A stretch of 64,000 nt of DNA from Puniceicoccaceae bacterium (GCA_028285755.1 JANQOQ010000006.1:868001-932000), one strand, 5' to 3'; positions 1-9,423 are shown, numbered from the stretch's first letter. Notes: a model not told the origin generated them from the letters alone. Made by a program: numbers and translations.

Positions 1-2
1 TA

Positions 3-665
3 AAACCCAAGAAACCCAGAAAAGTTGCCAGACATAAACTCAGGGATAAAATGGTTAATATGATCGTAGACGGGAAGATTACCCCGGGAGAACGACTGGT
101 ACAATCTAACCTTGCGAAGAAGTTTAAAGTTTCACAAAGCCTCATCCGGGAGACCTTATTGGACTTGCAAGTCTACGGACTGGTAGAGACTATTGATAAT
201 CGGGGCATCTTTGTCAGGAAATTTGATGCCAAAACATTGCTTGAAATGATAGATGTGCGTGAGTTGCTGGAAGGTCAGGCCGCACGCCAGGCTTGTGAAT
301 TCATCCAGGATGCTGACATTGAAGAGCTTAATGGGTTTTTAGATGCCATGTATCAGGCAGCTGACGAAGGAGACCATGTGAAAAGGGCAGAAATCGATCG
401 TCAGTTTCATGACCGCATCAATTTTCTCTCCGGCAACTATACGATACACTCACTCGCTCAGCAGTTTCGCCTATTTAGCAAAGTGATCTGGACAGATACC
501 CCATCGGATGTGCTTCGCTCTCACCATGAGCCGATTATGAATGCCCTGAGGCAAAGAGATCCGAACGCTGCTGAAACGGCAGCTCGCAATGCCGTGAAGA
601 GTTTAAAAAAGCGTGTGCAGGTAAAGCTCGCCGAAGGCGGAGAAGGTATTTATTGGCTTAGGTAG
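3..665 (+). CDS. GntR-family transcriptional regulator (FCD subfamily), 5' end cut by window
   Basis: Transcriptional regulator of the GntR family, FadR/FCD subfamily, expected to bind operator DNA as a dimer and to respond to a small sugar-acid ligand. The frame is open to the window edge without a stop, so the true start lies upstream. A winged helix-turn-helix is visible (GKITPGERLVQ, then SQSLIRETLLDL), followed by a helical FCD ligand domain with the usual Asp/His pattern in AEIDRQFHDR and RSHHEPI. The 3' end overlaps the convergent aldolase gene by 16 bases. The three palindromes at 1584, 6757 and 9133 are candidate binding sites; that link is inference. Confidence 0.85.
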   Translation, partial: KPKKPRKVARHKLRDKMVNMIVDGKITPGERLVQSNLAKKFKVSQSLIRETLLDLQVYGLVETIDNRGIFVRKFDAKTLLEMIDVRELLEGQAARQACEFIQDADIEELNGFLDAMYQAADEGDHVKRAEIDRQFHDRINFLSGNYTIHSLAQQFRLFSKVIWTDTPSDVLRSHHEPIMNALRQRDPNAAETAARNAVKSLKKRVQVKLAEGGEGIYWLR

Positions 666-1573
666 TCCATAGCCCCAGTTTCGTACAACTGCTTTTCCAA
701 CTCAATTTCCTCATTTCGTGAAAGCGCACGTATTGGCAGGCGTACGGGCCCGAAATCTTTTCCAATCATTTTCATCACAGCTTTCTTGGCGGCAAGCGGA
801 GGCCATTTACCGCATCCATAAATGTCAAACATGGCAATTGCGATATCTGTAAAAAACAGCGCCTGCTGCTGGTCATGATTCTTAAATGCCAAGATCAATT
901 TGCTGAATAAAGGTGCAAACGCATTATACGAACTACCTACCGCAGCCGTCGCACCAAAAACTAGTCCTGAATGGAGAATTTCATCCCTGCCGAACAGTAT
1001 ATTAAGATGGCCTTCGCTCACATTCAAAAGGCATCTGAATGTAGCAATATTTGCGTCCGTAAATTTAATTCCTGCAAAATTGGGGATGCTTTCACGTGCT
1101 AGTCGCACAAACTCAACTGGCGAAAAATCAACCCCGGTGAGCAGCGGAAAATGATAATAGTAAAAGTGTAAATCTGGGGCGCTATCTGCAATATCATGGC
1201 AAATGGTCATGAGCTCTTGAATAGACGATGGTTTAAAAAAACTGGGAGCGCAGGCGGCAATTGCCCACGCACCATTTTTCCTCGCATGGCGCGCGAGCTC
1301 TTTCGCTGCTTCCAATGAATTATGCCCCACATGTACAAAGACCTTAAAACCTTGCGGACAAAGCGCGCACCATTTTTCAGCAATCCATTTGCGCTCCCGG
1401 ACACTCAATGAAGCTCCCTCCCCTGTTGTGCCACAAACAAATGCTCCATTAACCCCATTTCGAATTAAACGCTCGGCCTCCCCCTCGATCATAGTTAAAT
1501 TCAGGGTGTAATCTTGTTTAAAAGGAGTAAACGGCGCAGCTATGAGCCCTTCAATGACGTGATGTTTCAACAT
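650..1573 (-). CDS. nanA: N-acetylneuraminate lyase-like aldolase (DapA/NAL family)
   Basis: Class I aldolase of the dihydrodipicolinate synthase/N-acetylneuraminate lyase superfamily, 307 residues, the normal length. The carbonyl-binding GTTGEG motif is at about 48-53, the catalytic Tyr in FYYYHFP at about 140 and the Schiff-base Lys in FAGIKFTD at 170; FGRDE and VGSSYN are also typical of the sialic-acid lyase branch. The enzyme would split sialic acid (or a related 2-keto sugar acid) into pyruvate and an aldehyde in the cytoplasm. The divergent neighbour is a sialidase-like lipoprotein, which fits a sialic-acid or related acidic-sugar pathway. A 2-keto-3-deoxy acid aldolase role cannot be excluded. 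Confidence 0.75.
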   Translation of the reverse strand: MLKHHVIEGLIAAPFTPFKQDYTLNLTMIEGEAERLIRNGVNGAFVCGTTGEGASLSVRERKWIAEKWCALCPQGFKVFVHVGHNSLEAAKELARHARKNGAWAIAACAPSFFKPSSIQELMTICHDIADSAPDLHFYYYHFPLLTGVDFSPVEFVRLARESIPNFAGIKFTDANIATFRCLLNVSEGHLNILFGRDEILHSGLVFGATAAVGSSYNAFAPLFSKLILAFKNHDQQQALFFTDIAIAMFDIYGCGKWPPLAAKKAVMKMIGKDFGPVRLPIRALSRNEEIELEKQLYETGAMDYLSQ

Positions 1574-1583
1574 TTTTAACTTG

Positions 1584-1612
1584 TTTATCGTTAATATTAT
1601 ATTATCGATAAA
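1584..1612. promoter_or_regulatory. Palindromic operator between divergent aldolase and sialidase-like genes
   Basis: A TTATCGATAA palindrome (1602-1611) lies 9 bases from a related TTATCGTTAA site (1584-1593), within 40 bases of both divergent start codons. The same arrangement recurs at 6757-6795 and 9133-9164, suggesting one regulator, probably the GntR protein at the left edge. Confidence 0.6.
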
Positions 1613-1641
1613 TTATAAACATCAATATCAAAAATTTAACC

Positions 1642-2841
1642 GTGATTAGACCATCTACTGTATTCTTTATCATTATGCTAGTAGCCGCCTGTAAGGGGGG
1701 TGAATTAAACTACCGTCTCGAACTTACGGTGCCCATTCAGGGCGCGGCAATTGATTCCGGCCATGCCTGGACGCATGTGCGGGTCGCACCTATTCCACAA
1801 CCCGACGAGGTACCCACATTGTTTATGACCATGAGTAAATACAGCGTTGGAGGTATGGACGTCTATTTCGACCCACACTTATCCAAAAGTCTCGATTTTG
1901 GCAAGTGCTGGTCTGCTCCCTCAATAATCGAGAATATAAAGACCCAAAAGGTCAACGATCAGACATTCAAGACTCTCGGGGATATGACTCCTAAATGGCA
2001 CCATGCATCCAATACCCTGTTGGTTACAGGTAAGACCTTCTTTTATATCGATACCGAAAGCTCTGCTAATTACTGGGAGCGTGAAATCGGCTATGCAGTT
2101 TACGATCCTGCCTCCGGTGACTGGAGCAAACTCAAATATCTAGAGCTTCCCGAAAAAGATCATTCCGGAGCACCATTTTTGGGTGAAAATGCGGGTAACA
2201 CTCAGCGGGTCGATCTGCCCAGTGGTGACATTCTGCTGCCCATTTACTATACGCGAGTGAAAGGAAGCCCAAAGCATAACCGGATCGCAACGGTAATACT
2301 CTGCTCATTTGACGGGCGGGAGCTCAAATATAAGGAGCATGGCTCCGAACTCACCCTCAATCTGGGCAGAGGTCTCTTCGAGCCTTCACTGGCATATTTC
2401 CAAGGCGAGTATTTCTTAACCATTCGCAATGACAAAAGAGGTTTCATAACCCGCAGCAAAGACGGGCTTCATTTTGAGCCGGTTAAGCCCTGGACCTGGC
2501 AGAACGGAGAAGAAATAGGCAATGCTAATACGCAACAACACTGGATAACTCATAAGGAGAAACTATACTTGGTATACACGCGTAAAGGCGCAAACAATGA
2601 GCACATATTTCGCAACCGGGCTCCCCTATTTATGTCCGAAGTAGATACACAAAATCTAAATTTGATTCAAGAGACAGAAAGAATTGTAGTTCCAGAGCGT
2701 GGGGCAGCCATCGGCAATTTCGGAATAACCCGGATAAACGAAGACGAAACCTGGATCGTCGCTGCCCAATCTCAACAAAACGACCCGGGAGCCATGAACT
2801 GGATCAATATTTCCAAGATTATCTGGAGTGCGCCCAACTAA
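1642..2841 (+). CDS. Sialidase-like (BNR/Asp-box) lipoprotein
   Basis: Predicted exported beta-propeller protein of the sialidase superfamily. The N-terminus is a lipoprotein signal ending in LVAAC (Cys17), so the protein should be membrane anchored. A good Asp box is visible (SLDFGKCW, about residues 87-94) with a weaker one at SKDGLHF near 275; at 399 residues it is long enough for a six-bladed propeller. The GTG start at 1642 is the only one that keeps the whole signal sequence. Its divergent partner is a sialic-acid-lyase-like aldolase, and the two share an operator region, so a glycan-processing role is likely. Substrate is not proven; many propellers of this type in this phylum have no assigned activity. 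It converges on the sulfatase gene with a 20-base gap. Confidence 0.65.
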   Translation: MIRPSTVFFIIMLVAACKGGELNYRLELTVPIQGAAIDSGHAWTHVRVAPIPQPDEVPTLFMTMSKYSVGGMDVYFDPHLSKSLDFGKCWSAPSIIENIKTQKVNDQTFKTLGDMTPKWHHASNTLLVTGKTFFYIDTESSANYWEREIGYAVYDPASGDWSKLKYLELPEKDHSGAPFLGENAGNTQRVDLPSGDILLPIYYTRVKGSPKHNRIATVILCSFDGRELKYKEHGSELTLNLGRGLFEPSLAYFQGEYFLTIRNDKRGFITRSKDGLHFEPVKPWTWQNGEEIGNANTQQHWITHKEKLYLVYTRKGANNEHIFRNRAPLFMSEVDTQNLNLIQETERIVVPERGAAIGNFGITRINEDETWIVAAQSQQNDPGAMNWINISKIIWSAPN

Positions 2842-2861
2842 TAAATAAGAACTTTCTGGCC

Positions 2862-4271
2862 CTATTTGTAGGTATCATAAAGTTCCATACTATGGGATCT
2901 CCATTGCATGCCGGTGTTAAACAATGGCTCCTGATTTTGGGTCTCCCAGGTAAAGAGCTTTTTATAGAGTTCCCGCACTTTTTCAGGATATCGGTCAGCA
3001 AGGTTCTTAGATTCCGAGGTATCCTCTGCAATATTATAGAGCTCAGCGGGGCGATCCATGAGCCTTAACAGCTTCCAATCCCCATCCCGAATCGCTGCAC
3101 GCTGATAACTATACACCCAATACAGCGTTTGGTGGGGTCTTGTCACTTTTTCTCCTGTAAGGTAAGGAATTAAATCTACCCCATCCAACTGCGGCAACTC
3201 ATCCAAGTTCCCACCGCCTGCTTTGATAAAGGTAGGTAATAAATCGAGCGTGGATACCGGCATTTCATATTTAACACCCTTGGGCAGACGATTCGGCCAT
3301 CGTACAAGAAAAGGCACACGTATACCTCCCTCAAGTTCAGTGCCCTTAACTCCGCGCAGGGGATAATTGCTGCTCGCATTGGAATGAGTAGGTCCCCCGT
3401 TATCGTTGGTAAATACTACAATCGTGTTATTGGCCAGATTGGCTTCGCCCAAAGCAGCCAACACTCTGCCAACAGCCCTATCCATTGCCAAAGTCATCGC
3501 TGCCAAAATGCTTCGCTTGCCGGTCAATTCAGGAAAAACGTTGATGTCTTCTTCCCTCGCATCCATAGGGGTGTGAACCGCATTGAAAGATAAATAAAGA
3601 AAAAAGGGGCTATCGGAATGACCCTCAATGAAATTGACGGCTTCGTCCGCAAAACGGTCTGTAAGATATCCTCCATGTTCTCTGAATTGTTTAAAATTAC
3701 GCTCCAATCGCTTATAGGGTTCTTCCTCCGGCTTATCATATGCCCAATAACTTCGTGCGCCTTCACGCATACCGTAGAAATAGTCAAATCCGCGCTGCAA
3801 TGGGTGAAATCGATCTGCATTGCCCATGTGCCATTTGCCAATGATTGCGGTAACATAACCTAAGTCTTTCAAATAATCCGCAATGGTATTTTGATCCAGC
3901 GGCAGTCCGAGGTCTTCAAGTTCCAAATGCCTGGTAGCATTCGCAGAGCTGGAAGTATTATTCCCATAAAAACCAAAGCGCGCCTGATTGATCCCCGTTA
4001 ATAAGCCGGCTCTTGAGGGACCACAAACGGATGCCGAAACATAGGCTTGAGTAGCGATCACAGACTGCGAAGCCAATACATCGATATGGGGTGTCTTAAA
4101 ATATTTACTGCCCTGAAAACCAAAATCAGCAAACCCCGCATCGTCCGCAAAGATCAAGATAATGTTAGGCTTATTACCTGCCGGTAGTAAGCAGCATTGA
4201 AAAACCAGTGTTGCTATAACAATCAACCCCTTTTTCAGGGACAGAAATAGGAAATGCCGGGAGTGCCGCAT
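2862..4271 (-). CDS. Sulfatase (formylglycine type), exported
   Basis: Type I sulfatase that hydrolyses sulfate esters on a glycan, probably in the periplasm. A signal peptide spans about residues 1-31. The metal-binding start of the domain is NIILIFADDAGFADFG (Asp43, Asp44), and the sulfatase signature is SVCGPSRAGLLTG with Cys83, the residue that must be oxidised to formylglycine. Further family motifs are IGKWHMG, NDNGGP and the GGIRVPF loop. The 469-residue length is normal. No formylglycine-generating enzyme is present in this window. The gene lies behind the terminator of the TonB receptor gene, so it depends on read-through or its own weak promoter; no operator palindrome is seen directly upstream. 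Confidence 0.92.
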   Translation of the reverse strand: MRHSRHFLFLSLKKGLIVIATLVFQCCLLPAGNKPNIILIFADDAGFADFGFQGSKYFKTPHIDVLASQSVIATQAYVSASVCGPSRAGLLTGINQARFGFYGNNTSSSANATRHLELEDLGLPLDQNTIADYLKDLGYVTAIIGKWHMGNADRFHPLQRGFDYFYGMREGARSYWAYDKPEEEPYKRLERNFKQFREHGGYLTDRFADEAVNFIEGHSDSPFFLYLSFNAVHTPMDAREEDINVFPELTGKRSILAAMTLAMDRAVGRVLAALGEANLANNTIVVFTNDNGGPTHSNASSNYPLRGVKGTELEGGIRVPFLVRWPNRLPKGVKYEMPVSTLDLLPTFIKAGGGNLDELPQLDGVDLIPYLTGEKVTRPHQTLYWVYSYQRAAIRDGDWKLLRLMDRPAELYNIAEDTSESKNLADRYPEKVRELYKKLFTWETQNQEPLFNTGMQWRSHSMELYDTYK

Positions 4272-4293
4272 AATGAGCTATAAGGGAATTTAT

Positions 4294-4335
4294 AAAAAAA
4301 TCTCATACAGCGGAAAAACCGTCCGCCGTATGAGA
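4294..4335 (-). terminator. Intrinsic terminator of the TonB receptor gene
   Basis: A stem of 13 pairs with one mismatch (4301-4313 with 4323-4335, outer part TCTCATAC/GTATGAGA) is followed on the minus strand by a run of seven T. It lies 25 bases past the receptor stop codon and just before the sulfatase start, so it should partly uncouple the two genes. Confidence 0.8.
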
Positions 4336-4359
4336 AATGAAACAGTAAATTCAATTCTA

Positions 4360-6708
4360 CTAAAATGCCAAGCGCACACTGCCGAAGACAACACGCCCTC
4401 TTTGGTAAGTACTTTGACTTCTGAGCGCATCATCTTCGTCGAATATATTTTGAATATCCAGGCGAATGGTCGCATCCACCTTCTCATCAAAGAGCTGCAA
4501 ATCCTTCGATACGAAAAAATTAACGACTGTATGCTCAGTAGTATGCCTGAATCGACGTACATATCTGCTTTCTGTCAGACCCTCGGCACGCCACCACCCA
4601 TTAATTCCGAACGATACGTCGCTCAAATTTCCCTCAAGGAAGGTGTAACGAGTTCCGAAGGTCATGGCGTCAGGAATCGTATCTTCCATAGGCTGGCCGA
4701 CCAATCGAGGATCGTCATCATTGCTTACAATTTTCGGGTCTGAGAAAGAACCCTGGAAATTAATATTCCAATTGGGAGTTGGATTATAATCCAGGGAAAT
4801 TTCCCAACCCTTATTTTCTTCCTGACCTGATAGAATGAAGAAACTGGTAGCCTCATCCTCGGGTGTAGTGGGATCATCGGCTACATTAAAGCGTCTGGGT
4901 ATGTTACTGCGTTCTACTACGAAATATGCAACTGATCCGTTCAGTTTCCCTTCCATCAGGTTAAAACGTAAACCGAAGTCAATGCCGTCACCGTCAGTAG
5001 TTGCTTGCTGTAAGCCAAACTCACCCTGAAATTCTACCGGATTAAAGTCAGTGCTATAATTTATAAATGGGTGTATGCCTTCAAATGCTTCAAATATAGT
5101 CCCAATCTGATAAGCATAGTCCGCATCAAAATGCGTATTTGGATCCTTGATGTAGGAGATACCACCCAATAAGTGCGCACGCCCATTTAAGAATGTGATG
5201 TGATCTGTAAGGCTGATATCTGTCCTGAAATCATTCTTATCAACCAGATTTGCGGTCTGGTTACTGCGTATGCTCGCATCCACGATTTCGCGCCCATCGA
5301 TGGTATATCGATCCGAGGATGGGAAGCTCCTCGCCAACGTATTCAATTCGGTTATACCCTCTAAAGGCCCGAATAATACATCAAGCAGCTGATCCGGAAC
5401 AGTGTAATAACCACGATCTACGTCTTCTTGCGTTCTTCTGATTCGGATACGACGGCGTGTCCATTCCTCAGCCTTACCCGAGTTTCTGACGCCGCGCCAG
5501 CTCGCCACAATCTTGTGCTGCATGCCAAGAAATTCAGGCTCCCACAAGGCATCGAATCGAAAAGCCTGCTGGCCACGACCTCGAAGATCGCCATTTACGT
5601 TTGCATTACCCGGAATTGACGAGCGCGGTTGTGTATTAAACTCTTCTTCAGCCACAAATAGGATGACACTGGACAGGCCCAGTTGGCGAAGCTCGGAAAC
5701 GAAATCGGTAAATCCTGCACGGAATGTCAGCTGATCATTTGCCTTAAATACAGCTTCCGCCTGAAAGTAATCCAAATCATAATCCAAAAATTCTTGAGGA
5801 CCTGCATTTGAAGTACCGGCACCTAATCCATACTTATCTGTTACATATTGGGAGGAATCACTATCCGGGAATACTGGAAAACGACCTTGAGGGTCTGCTA
5901 AAGCATTGGTAGGCAATCCGGTGCGTTGATTATTATCACTGGATTCAAACCGCCCATAGGTCAAATCAAGCACTACCTTTTTATCCCAGAATGTACCTCT
6001 TACAGATGTGTAAATGCTGATATCCTGATCAAAATCATCCTGAATCTGTGAGCCGATCTCCCGAAAATGACCGATAAAGCGATAAGCCCAGGCACCATCC
6101 TGTCCATCGAGTGGACCCGTAGAGTCAATGTAGGTGCGAAAATACTGATTATCCCCTACTCCCATAAAAACTTTTGTAAGAGGATCATATTTGGCCTTCT
6201 TCAATACCTGATTAACGACTCCTCCCGTAGCACCGGAGCCATAAAGTACCGCAGCAGGTCCCTTCGCTACTTCTGTGCGTTCTACCCAAAACGCATCAAA
6301 GCGAGGCATCACGTTATAACCATCCGTATAGGTAGGTGAATTGAAGCCCCGGAGGCGAATCCCTCTGTCTTCACCTTCTGGCAGTGATGAATTTGAGGCG
6401 CCCGGTACAACAATACCAAAATCGTCCGTAGTAAAAACACCAAGATCTTGAAGCAAGTCTTCGGTGAATATATTCATGGATATAGGAATTTCATCCATGG
6501 ATAACTCTGCGATATGAGCTGAGATAGCTGAAGTTGCCTGATACTCTCCCTCGCTTTGGGTGTTAATCTCAAAAGGCGATAGGATGAGTATATCACCGCT
6601 CATTTGCTCGTTTTGGGCTGCTATTTTTAAGGCAGTTCCAAGCAAACACCAAAGAACAGCTATCAGGGCAGATATTTTGAGTACAGTATTTTTTTGTATC
6701 ATAATCAT
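4360..6708 (-). CDS. TonB-dependent outer-membrane receptor
   Basis: Outer-membrane beta-barrel transporter that would import a siderophore or, given the neighbours, a glycan oligomer with TonB energy. It has a signal peptide (about 1-31), then ILSPFEI, a motif common after the signal in verrucomicrobial receptors. The plug domain follows (VVPGASNSS, RGIRLRGFN, VERTEVAKGPAAVLYGSG at about 145-165), then a long barrel that ends in a terminal Phe (VRLAF), as expected for BAM insertion. There is no STN domain, so it is not of the sigma-signalling type. At 782 residues the length is normal. Two in-frame ATG codons (6708 and 6702) are possible starts. A palindromic operator lies about 50 bases upstream. 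Confidence 0.9.
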   Translation of the reverse strand: MIMIQKNTVLKISALIAVLWCLLGTALKIAAQNEQMSGDILILSPFEINTQSEGEYQATSAISAHIAELSMDEIPISMNIFTEDLLQDLGVFTTDDFGIVVPGASNSSLPEGEDRGIRLRGFNSPTYTDGYNVMPRFDAFWVERTEVAKGPAAVLYGSGATGGVVNQVLKKAKYDPLTKVFMGVGDNQYFRTYIDSTGPLDGQDGAWAYRFIGHFREIGSQIQDDFDQDISIYTSVRGTFWDKKVVLDLTYGRFESSDNNQRTGLPTNALADPQGRFPVFPDSDSSQYVTDKYGLGAGTSNAGPQEFLDYDLDYFQAEAVFKANDQLTFRAGFTDFVSELRQLGLSSVILFVAEEEFNTQPRSSIPGNANVNGDLRGRGQQAFRFDALWEPEFLGMQHKIVASWRGVRNSGKAEEWTRRRIRIRRTQEDVDRGYYTVPDQLLDVLFGPLEGITELNTLARSFPSSDRYTIDGREIVDASIRSNQTANLVDKNDFRTDISLTDHITFLNGRAHLLGGISYIKDPNTHFDADYAYQIGTIFEAFEGIHPFINYSTDFNPVEFQGEFGLQQATTDGDGIDFGLRFNLMEGKLNGSVAYFVVERSNIPRRFNVADDPTTPEDEATSFFILSGQEENKGWEISLDYNPTPNWNINFQGSFSDPKIVSNDDDPRLVGQPMEDTIPDAMTFGTRYTFLEGNLSDVSFGINGWWRAEGLTESRYVRRFRHTTEHTVVNFFVSKDLQLFDEKVDATIRLDIQNIFDEDDALRSQSTYQRGRVVFGSVRLAF

Positions 6709-6756
6709 TGTTTTGGGTTAAGGACACTAAGATGAAAATTCATTGATATATATGTC

Positions 6757-6795
6757 AATTAAATTATCGATAATTTAATTTTAACGTTATTAACC
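6757..6795. promoter_or_regulatory. Perfect 24-bp palindromic operator plus degenerate half-sites
   Basis: Positions 6757-6780 form a perfect palindrome centred on TTATCGATAA. Directly after it come TTAACGTTATTAA-type sites. It lies upstream of the TonB receptor gene and matches the elements at 1584-1612 and 9133-9164. Confidence 0.65.
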
Positions 6796-6880
6796 AAACC
6801 TAAATCATAATTAACCTTATTAGCTTCACATTTAACCAGATTTAGCGATGCGCTACCGGGAACGTTTATTCCTCCAAATT

Positions 6881-6927
6881 AAAAAAGCGCCCTTTGCCCA
6901 GTTCATACAACCAGGTCATCAGGGCGC
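6881..6927 (-). terminator. Intrinsic terminator of the BNR/CBM protein gene
   Basis: On the minus strand a GCGCCCT/AGGGCGC stem (6887-6893 with 6921-6927) with a long loop is followed by six T. It lies about 60 bases beyond the stop codon of the gene that ends at 6986. Confidence 0.7.
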
Positions 6928-6985
6928 CACAATAGACGTTTACTAATTGAGTATTAGAGATTTATCATGCTTTTTGCACTTAGGC

Positions 6986-9037
6986 CTATTCAAGTATGAT
7001 CTTATCGATCCTGAGATCAAAATCCGAAGAAGATGCATTCTTTCCGGTGCAATCAAAACGGAATTGGATGTTGCCCCCAGAAAAGGTCCGACTACCCATG
7101 TCAACCGTCACATAGGTGGTGGTCGATGAATATCCGTCGATATTGCTCCCCTGGGAAACGCCGCCGATTTCCATATCCCATTGGCCGCCACTATTGGATT
7201 TGCGCACGACGACTTTTACATCATAAGTGCCTGCAGTAATGTTCTTAGTATAATGACCCCAATCCCCGGAGCTATTGGCCTGTACTTTAACATAATCAGA
7301 GATATCCGTAGCACCATCCGAGCTTGTCCAACTCTGGTCTTCACCCTCCATCGTTATGGCACTCGGTGGCGGAGAGCTACCAGCTTCAAGAATAATTTTG
7401 TCGATTCTAAGATCAAAATCGCTCGCAGAGGCATTCTTGCCAGTACAATCAAAGCGAAACTGTACATTACCTCCTGAAAACGTGTAGCTACCCATATCCA
7501 TAGTTACGTATGTGGTCGTTGATGAGTAACCGTCAATACTGCCCATATTGGTGCCGCCAAGATCAAAATCCCATTGGCCACCGCTATTAGACTTTCTGAC
7601 GACTACCTTTACCGTATATGTACCAGCAGCGATATTACTAGTGAAATGACCCCAGTCTCCTGAGCTATTGGCTTCCACTTTCACATAATCCGAAATATTA
7701 CTGACTCCATCCGAACTCGTCCAGGTCTGCGATTCGCCCTCCAAAGTTACAGAGGATGGACCCCCACCGCCACCTGAACCATCGGGATCAATCTTATAAA
7801 CAATCCCCCCGCGGCCGGATGCGATATAATCGTAACCATTGACGTGTACACCATTAGCTCTGGAAGTGAAATCATAAGGAGTGGTAATATCTTCACTGCT
7901 CCAACTAACTCCATTGTTCGTAGAACGCCAGAATTTCTTAGTATTTTCAGGGAGTTCACCAATGAGACGCAATTCACCATCTGCGTAGTAGAATTCTGCG
8001 GTTTTATTTTGATTATGGTCACCTCCGGTATATACATCGGTAAGCACCCAGCTCGATCCATTCCAACGCCCCATGCGCACATTACGATCATCCAATACTG
8101 CTAAATCAGTGGGAACATTAAACAGCACGCAGGGCTGCCCTGATCCATTAATGGTTACTTCAAGCGCGCGGGCACCATAAGTCGCGCTGGACCAGACTTC
8201 ACCTGGCAACAAACCCTGAACCGTATCCTGGCTCGAACGCGTAATAGGCAGAGAGTATTCTGTGCCGTCTGCCTTGTAATACTTATTATTCGTTGAATCA
8301 TATCGTGCATATCCGACTGTATGGCGAATAGCCGAAGCCCCCCCAACAGACCAACTGAATGCATAATGCACGTTATTGCCTTCAGCATAAGAATCAAATA
8401 TGTAAGGCACATAGCCGTTCTCCTGAAGCCACATGCTTTTTTCATACCATGTGTTGGCAGAATCGTCCCAATGATACGTACGATAACCACGGTTTGTACT
8501 ACCGAAGGGGCCGACCCGAATTGACATATATATATCACCATTTGAGACTTTTCCCAGGTAGGGATAAGTCGCTTTGCTACTGTCTCCCGTAAATGGAAAA
8601 TCAGCAGTAAAACCACTCGTTATACTCCAGGGAGCATTGGAACGTTTGTATTTATTCTGCAGGTTGCTGTTGTGTAGATCGTAGAATATATGCAGGTAAC
8701 CATCACCATCTGCAATCAGAGAGGGTTCCGTGTGCCCTGAATCATATTCACCGTCATCTATTTTGGTCGTAGTCCAAACGCCGGAACTATTGCGATGTCC
8801 AATTTTATAGTCTGTATCGTCACCGTTGCTCGTTCCACCCGTACTATAGGCAACAAAAACCTCTCCATTATGTTCTACAACATGATCATAGAGAGGTTTC
8901 ATACCAGTGCCACCTGTATCTTCAGCTCTGCCGGACCACACTGTGCCGACACCATAAGTATTCGTTACTATTATCGCTTGTATGGATAACAAGGCAGCAC
9001 AGGTCATAAGACCACGCTTAATATTTTGTGTATTCAT
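6986..9037 (-). CDS. Secreted BNR-repeat (BNR_4-like) protein with two C-terminal carbohydrate-binding modules
   Basis: Predicted secreted carbohydrate-active protein. The start at 9037 is chosen because it gives a proper signal peptide (MNTQNIKRGLMTCAALL...); an upstream in-frame start at 9103 would bury it. The N-terminal 400 residues resemble the BNR_4 propeller family (YDHVVEHNGEVFVAYSTGG, DSGHTEPSLIADGDGYLHIF), a fold shared with some ulvan-type polysaccharide lyases and with non-catalytic propellers. A glycine linker (GSGGGGGPSS) leads to two nearly identical modules of about 120 residues, each starting EGE(S/D)Q(T/S)WTSSDG and ending DLRIDKIILE, resembling CBM6/CBM35 modules. The gene has its own operator palindromes upstream and terminator downstream. 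Enzymatic activity is not established. Confidence 0.7.
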   Translation of the reverse strand: MNTQNIKRGLMTCAALLSIQAIIVTNTYGVGTVWSGRAEDTGGTGMKPLYDHVVEHNGEVFVAYSTGGTSNGDDTDYKIGHRNSSGVWTTTKIDDGEYDSGHTEPSLIADGDGYLHIFYDLHNSNLQNKYKRSNAPWSITSGFTADFPFTGDSSKATYPYLGKVSNGDIYMSIRVGPFGSTNRGYRTYHWDDSANTWYEKSMWLQENGYVPYIFDSYAEGNNVHYAFSWSVGGASAIRHTVGYARYDSTNNKYYKADGTEYSLPITRSSQDTVQGLLPGEVWSSATYGARALEVTINGSGQPCVLFNVPTDLAVLDDRNVRMGRWNGSSWVLTDVYTGGDHNQNKTAEFYYADGELRLIGELPENTKKFWRSTNNGVSWSSEDITTPYDFTSRANGVHVNGYDYIASGRGGIVYKIDPDGSGGGGGPSSVTLEGESQTWTSSDGVSNISDYVKVEANSSGDWGHFTSNIAAGTYTVKVVVRKSNSGGQWDFDLGGTNMGSIDGYSSTTTYVTMDMGSYTFSGGNVQFRFDCTGKNASASDFDLRIDKIILEAGSSPPPSAITMEGEDQSWTSSDGATDISDYVKVQANSSGDWGHYTKNITAGTYDVKVVVRKSNSGGQWDMEIGGVSQGSNIDGYSSTTTYVTVDMGSRTFSGGNIQFRFDCTGKNASSSDFDLRIDKIILE
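6989..7749. repeat. Tandem duplication of a carbohydrate-binding module
   Basis: Two copies of about 360 bases (about 6989-7358 and 7385-7749) encode near-identical modules. Shared protein strings include GDWGH, AGTY, VVVRKSNSGGQWD, DGYSSTTTYVT and FRFDCTGKNAS, indicating a recent internal duplication. Confidence 0.85.
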
Positions 9038-9132
9038 CTTTTTATCTACTACTAGGGTTATTATTGGAGTAATTTCAGGGAGGTTATTTGTAACGAAACG
9101 CATGTATAAGAAGAAAAATTCATAGAGTCAAT

Positions 9133-9164
9133 AATTATCGATAATTTTAATTTATCGTTATTAA
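9133..9164. promoter_or_regulatory. Palindromic operator upstream of the BNR/CBM gene
   Basis: AATTATCGATAATT (9133-9146) is a perfect palindrome, followed by TTTATCGTTATTAA (9151-9164) and TTAACGAT further on. This is the third copy of the operator seen at 1584 and 6757. Confidence 0.6.
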
Positions 9165-9423
9165 TTTTTAACGATTTTTTATAATTGACATTCGCACTCG
9201 CGAGAAAAGTAATTACTTAAACAAAACAGCAACCCACTCAAAAATTTCCATGCTTACCCCAAGACAATTTGTTAAACACATTGTATTAACCCTGAGCTTG
9301 ATACCCGCTTTTAACCTAATTAGCCCACAAGCCCCAGAATCAAGGAGTGGAACGAGCTAATGTTCACCTACCAATCTCCTCCTCCCAGAGCCAAAGAAGG
9401 GCAAATCTGGGCAACCATGGATC

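Noticed and set aside
7747-8616. Longer minus-strand frames in another phase within the BNR/CBM gene
   Set aside because: They are shadows of a gene that is well supported by signal peptide and domain repeats.
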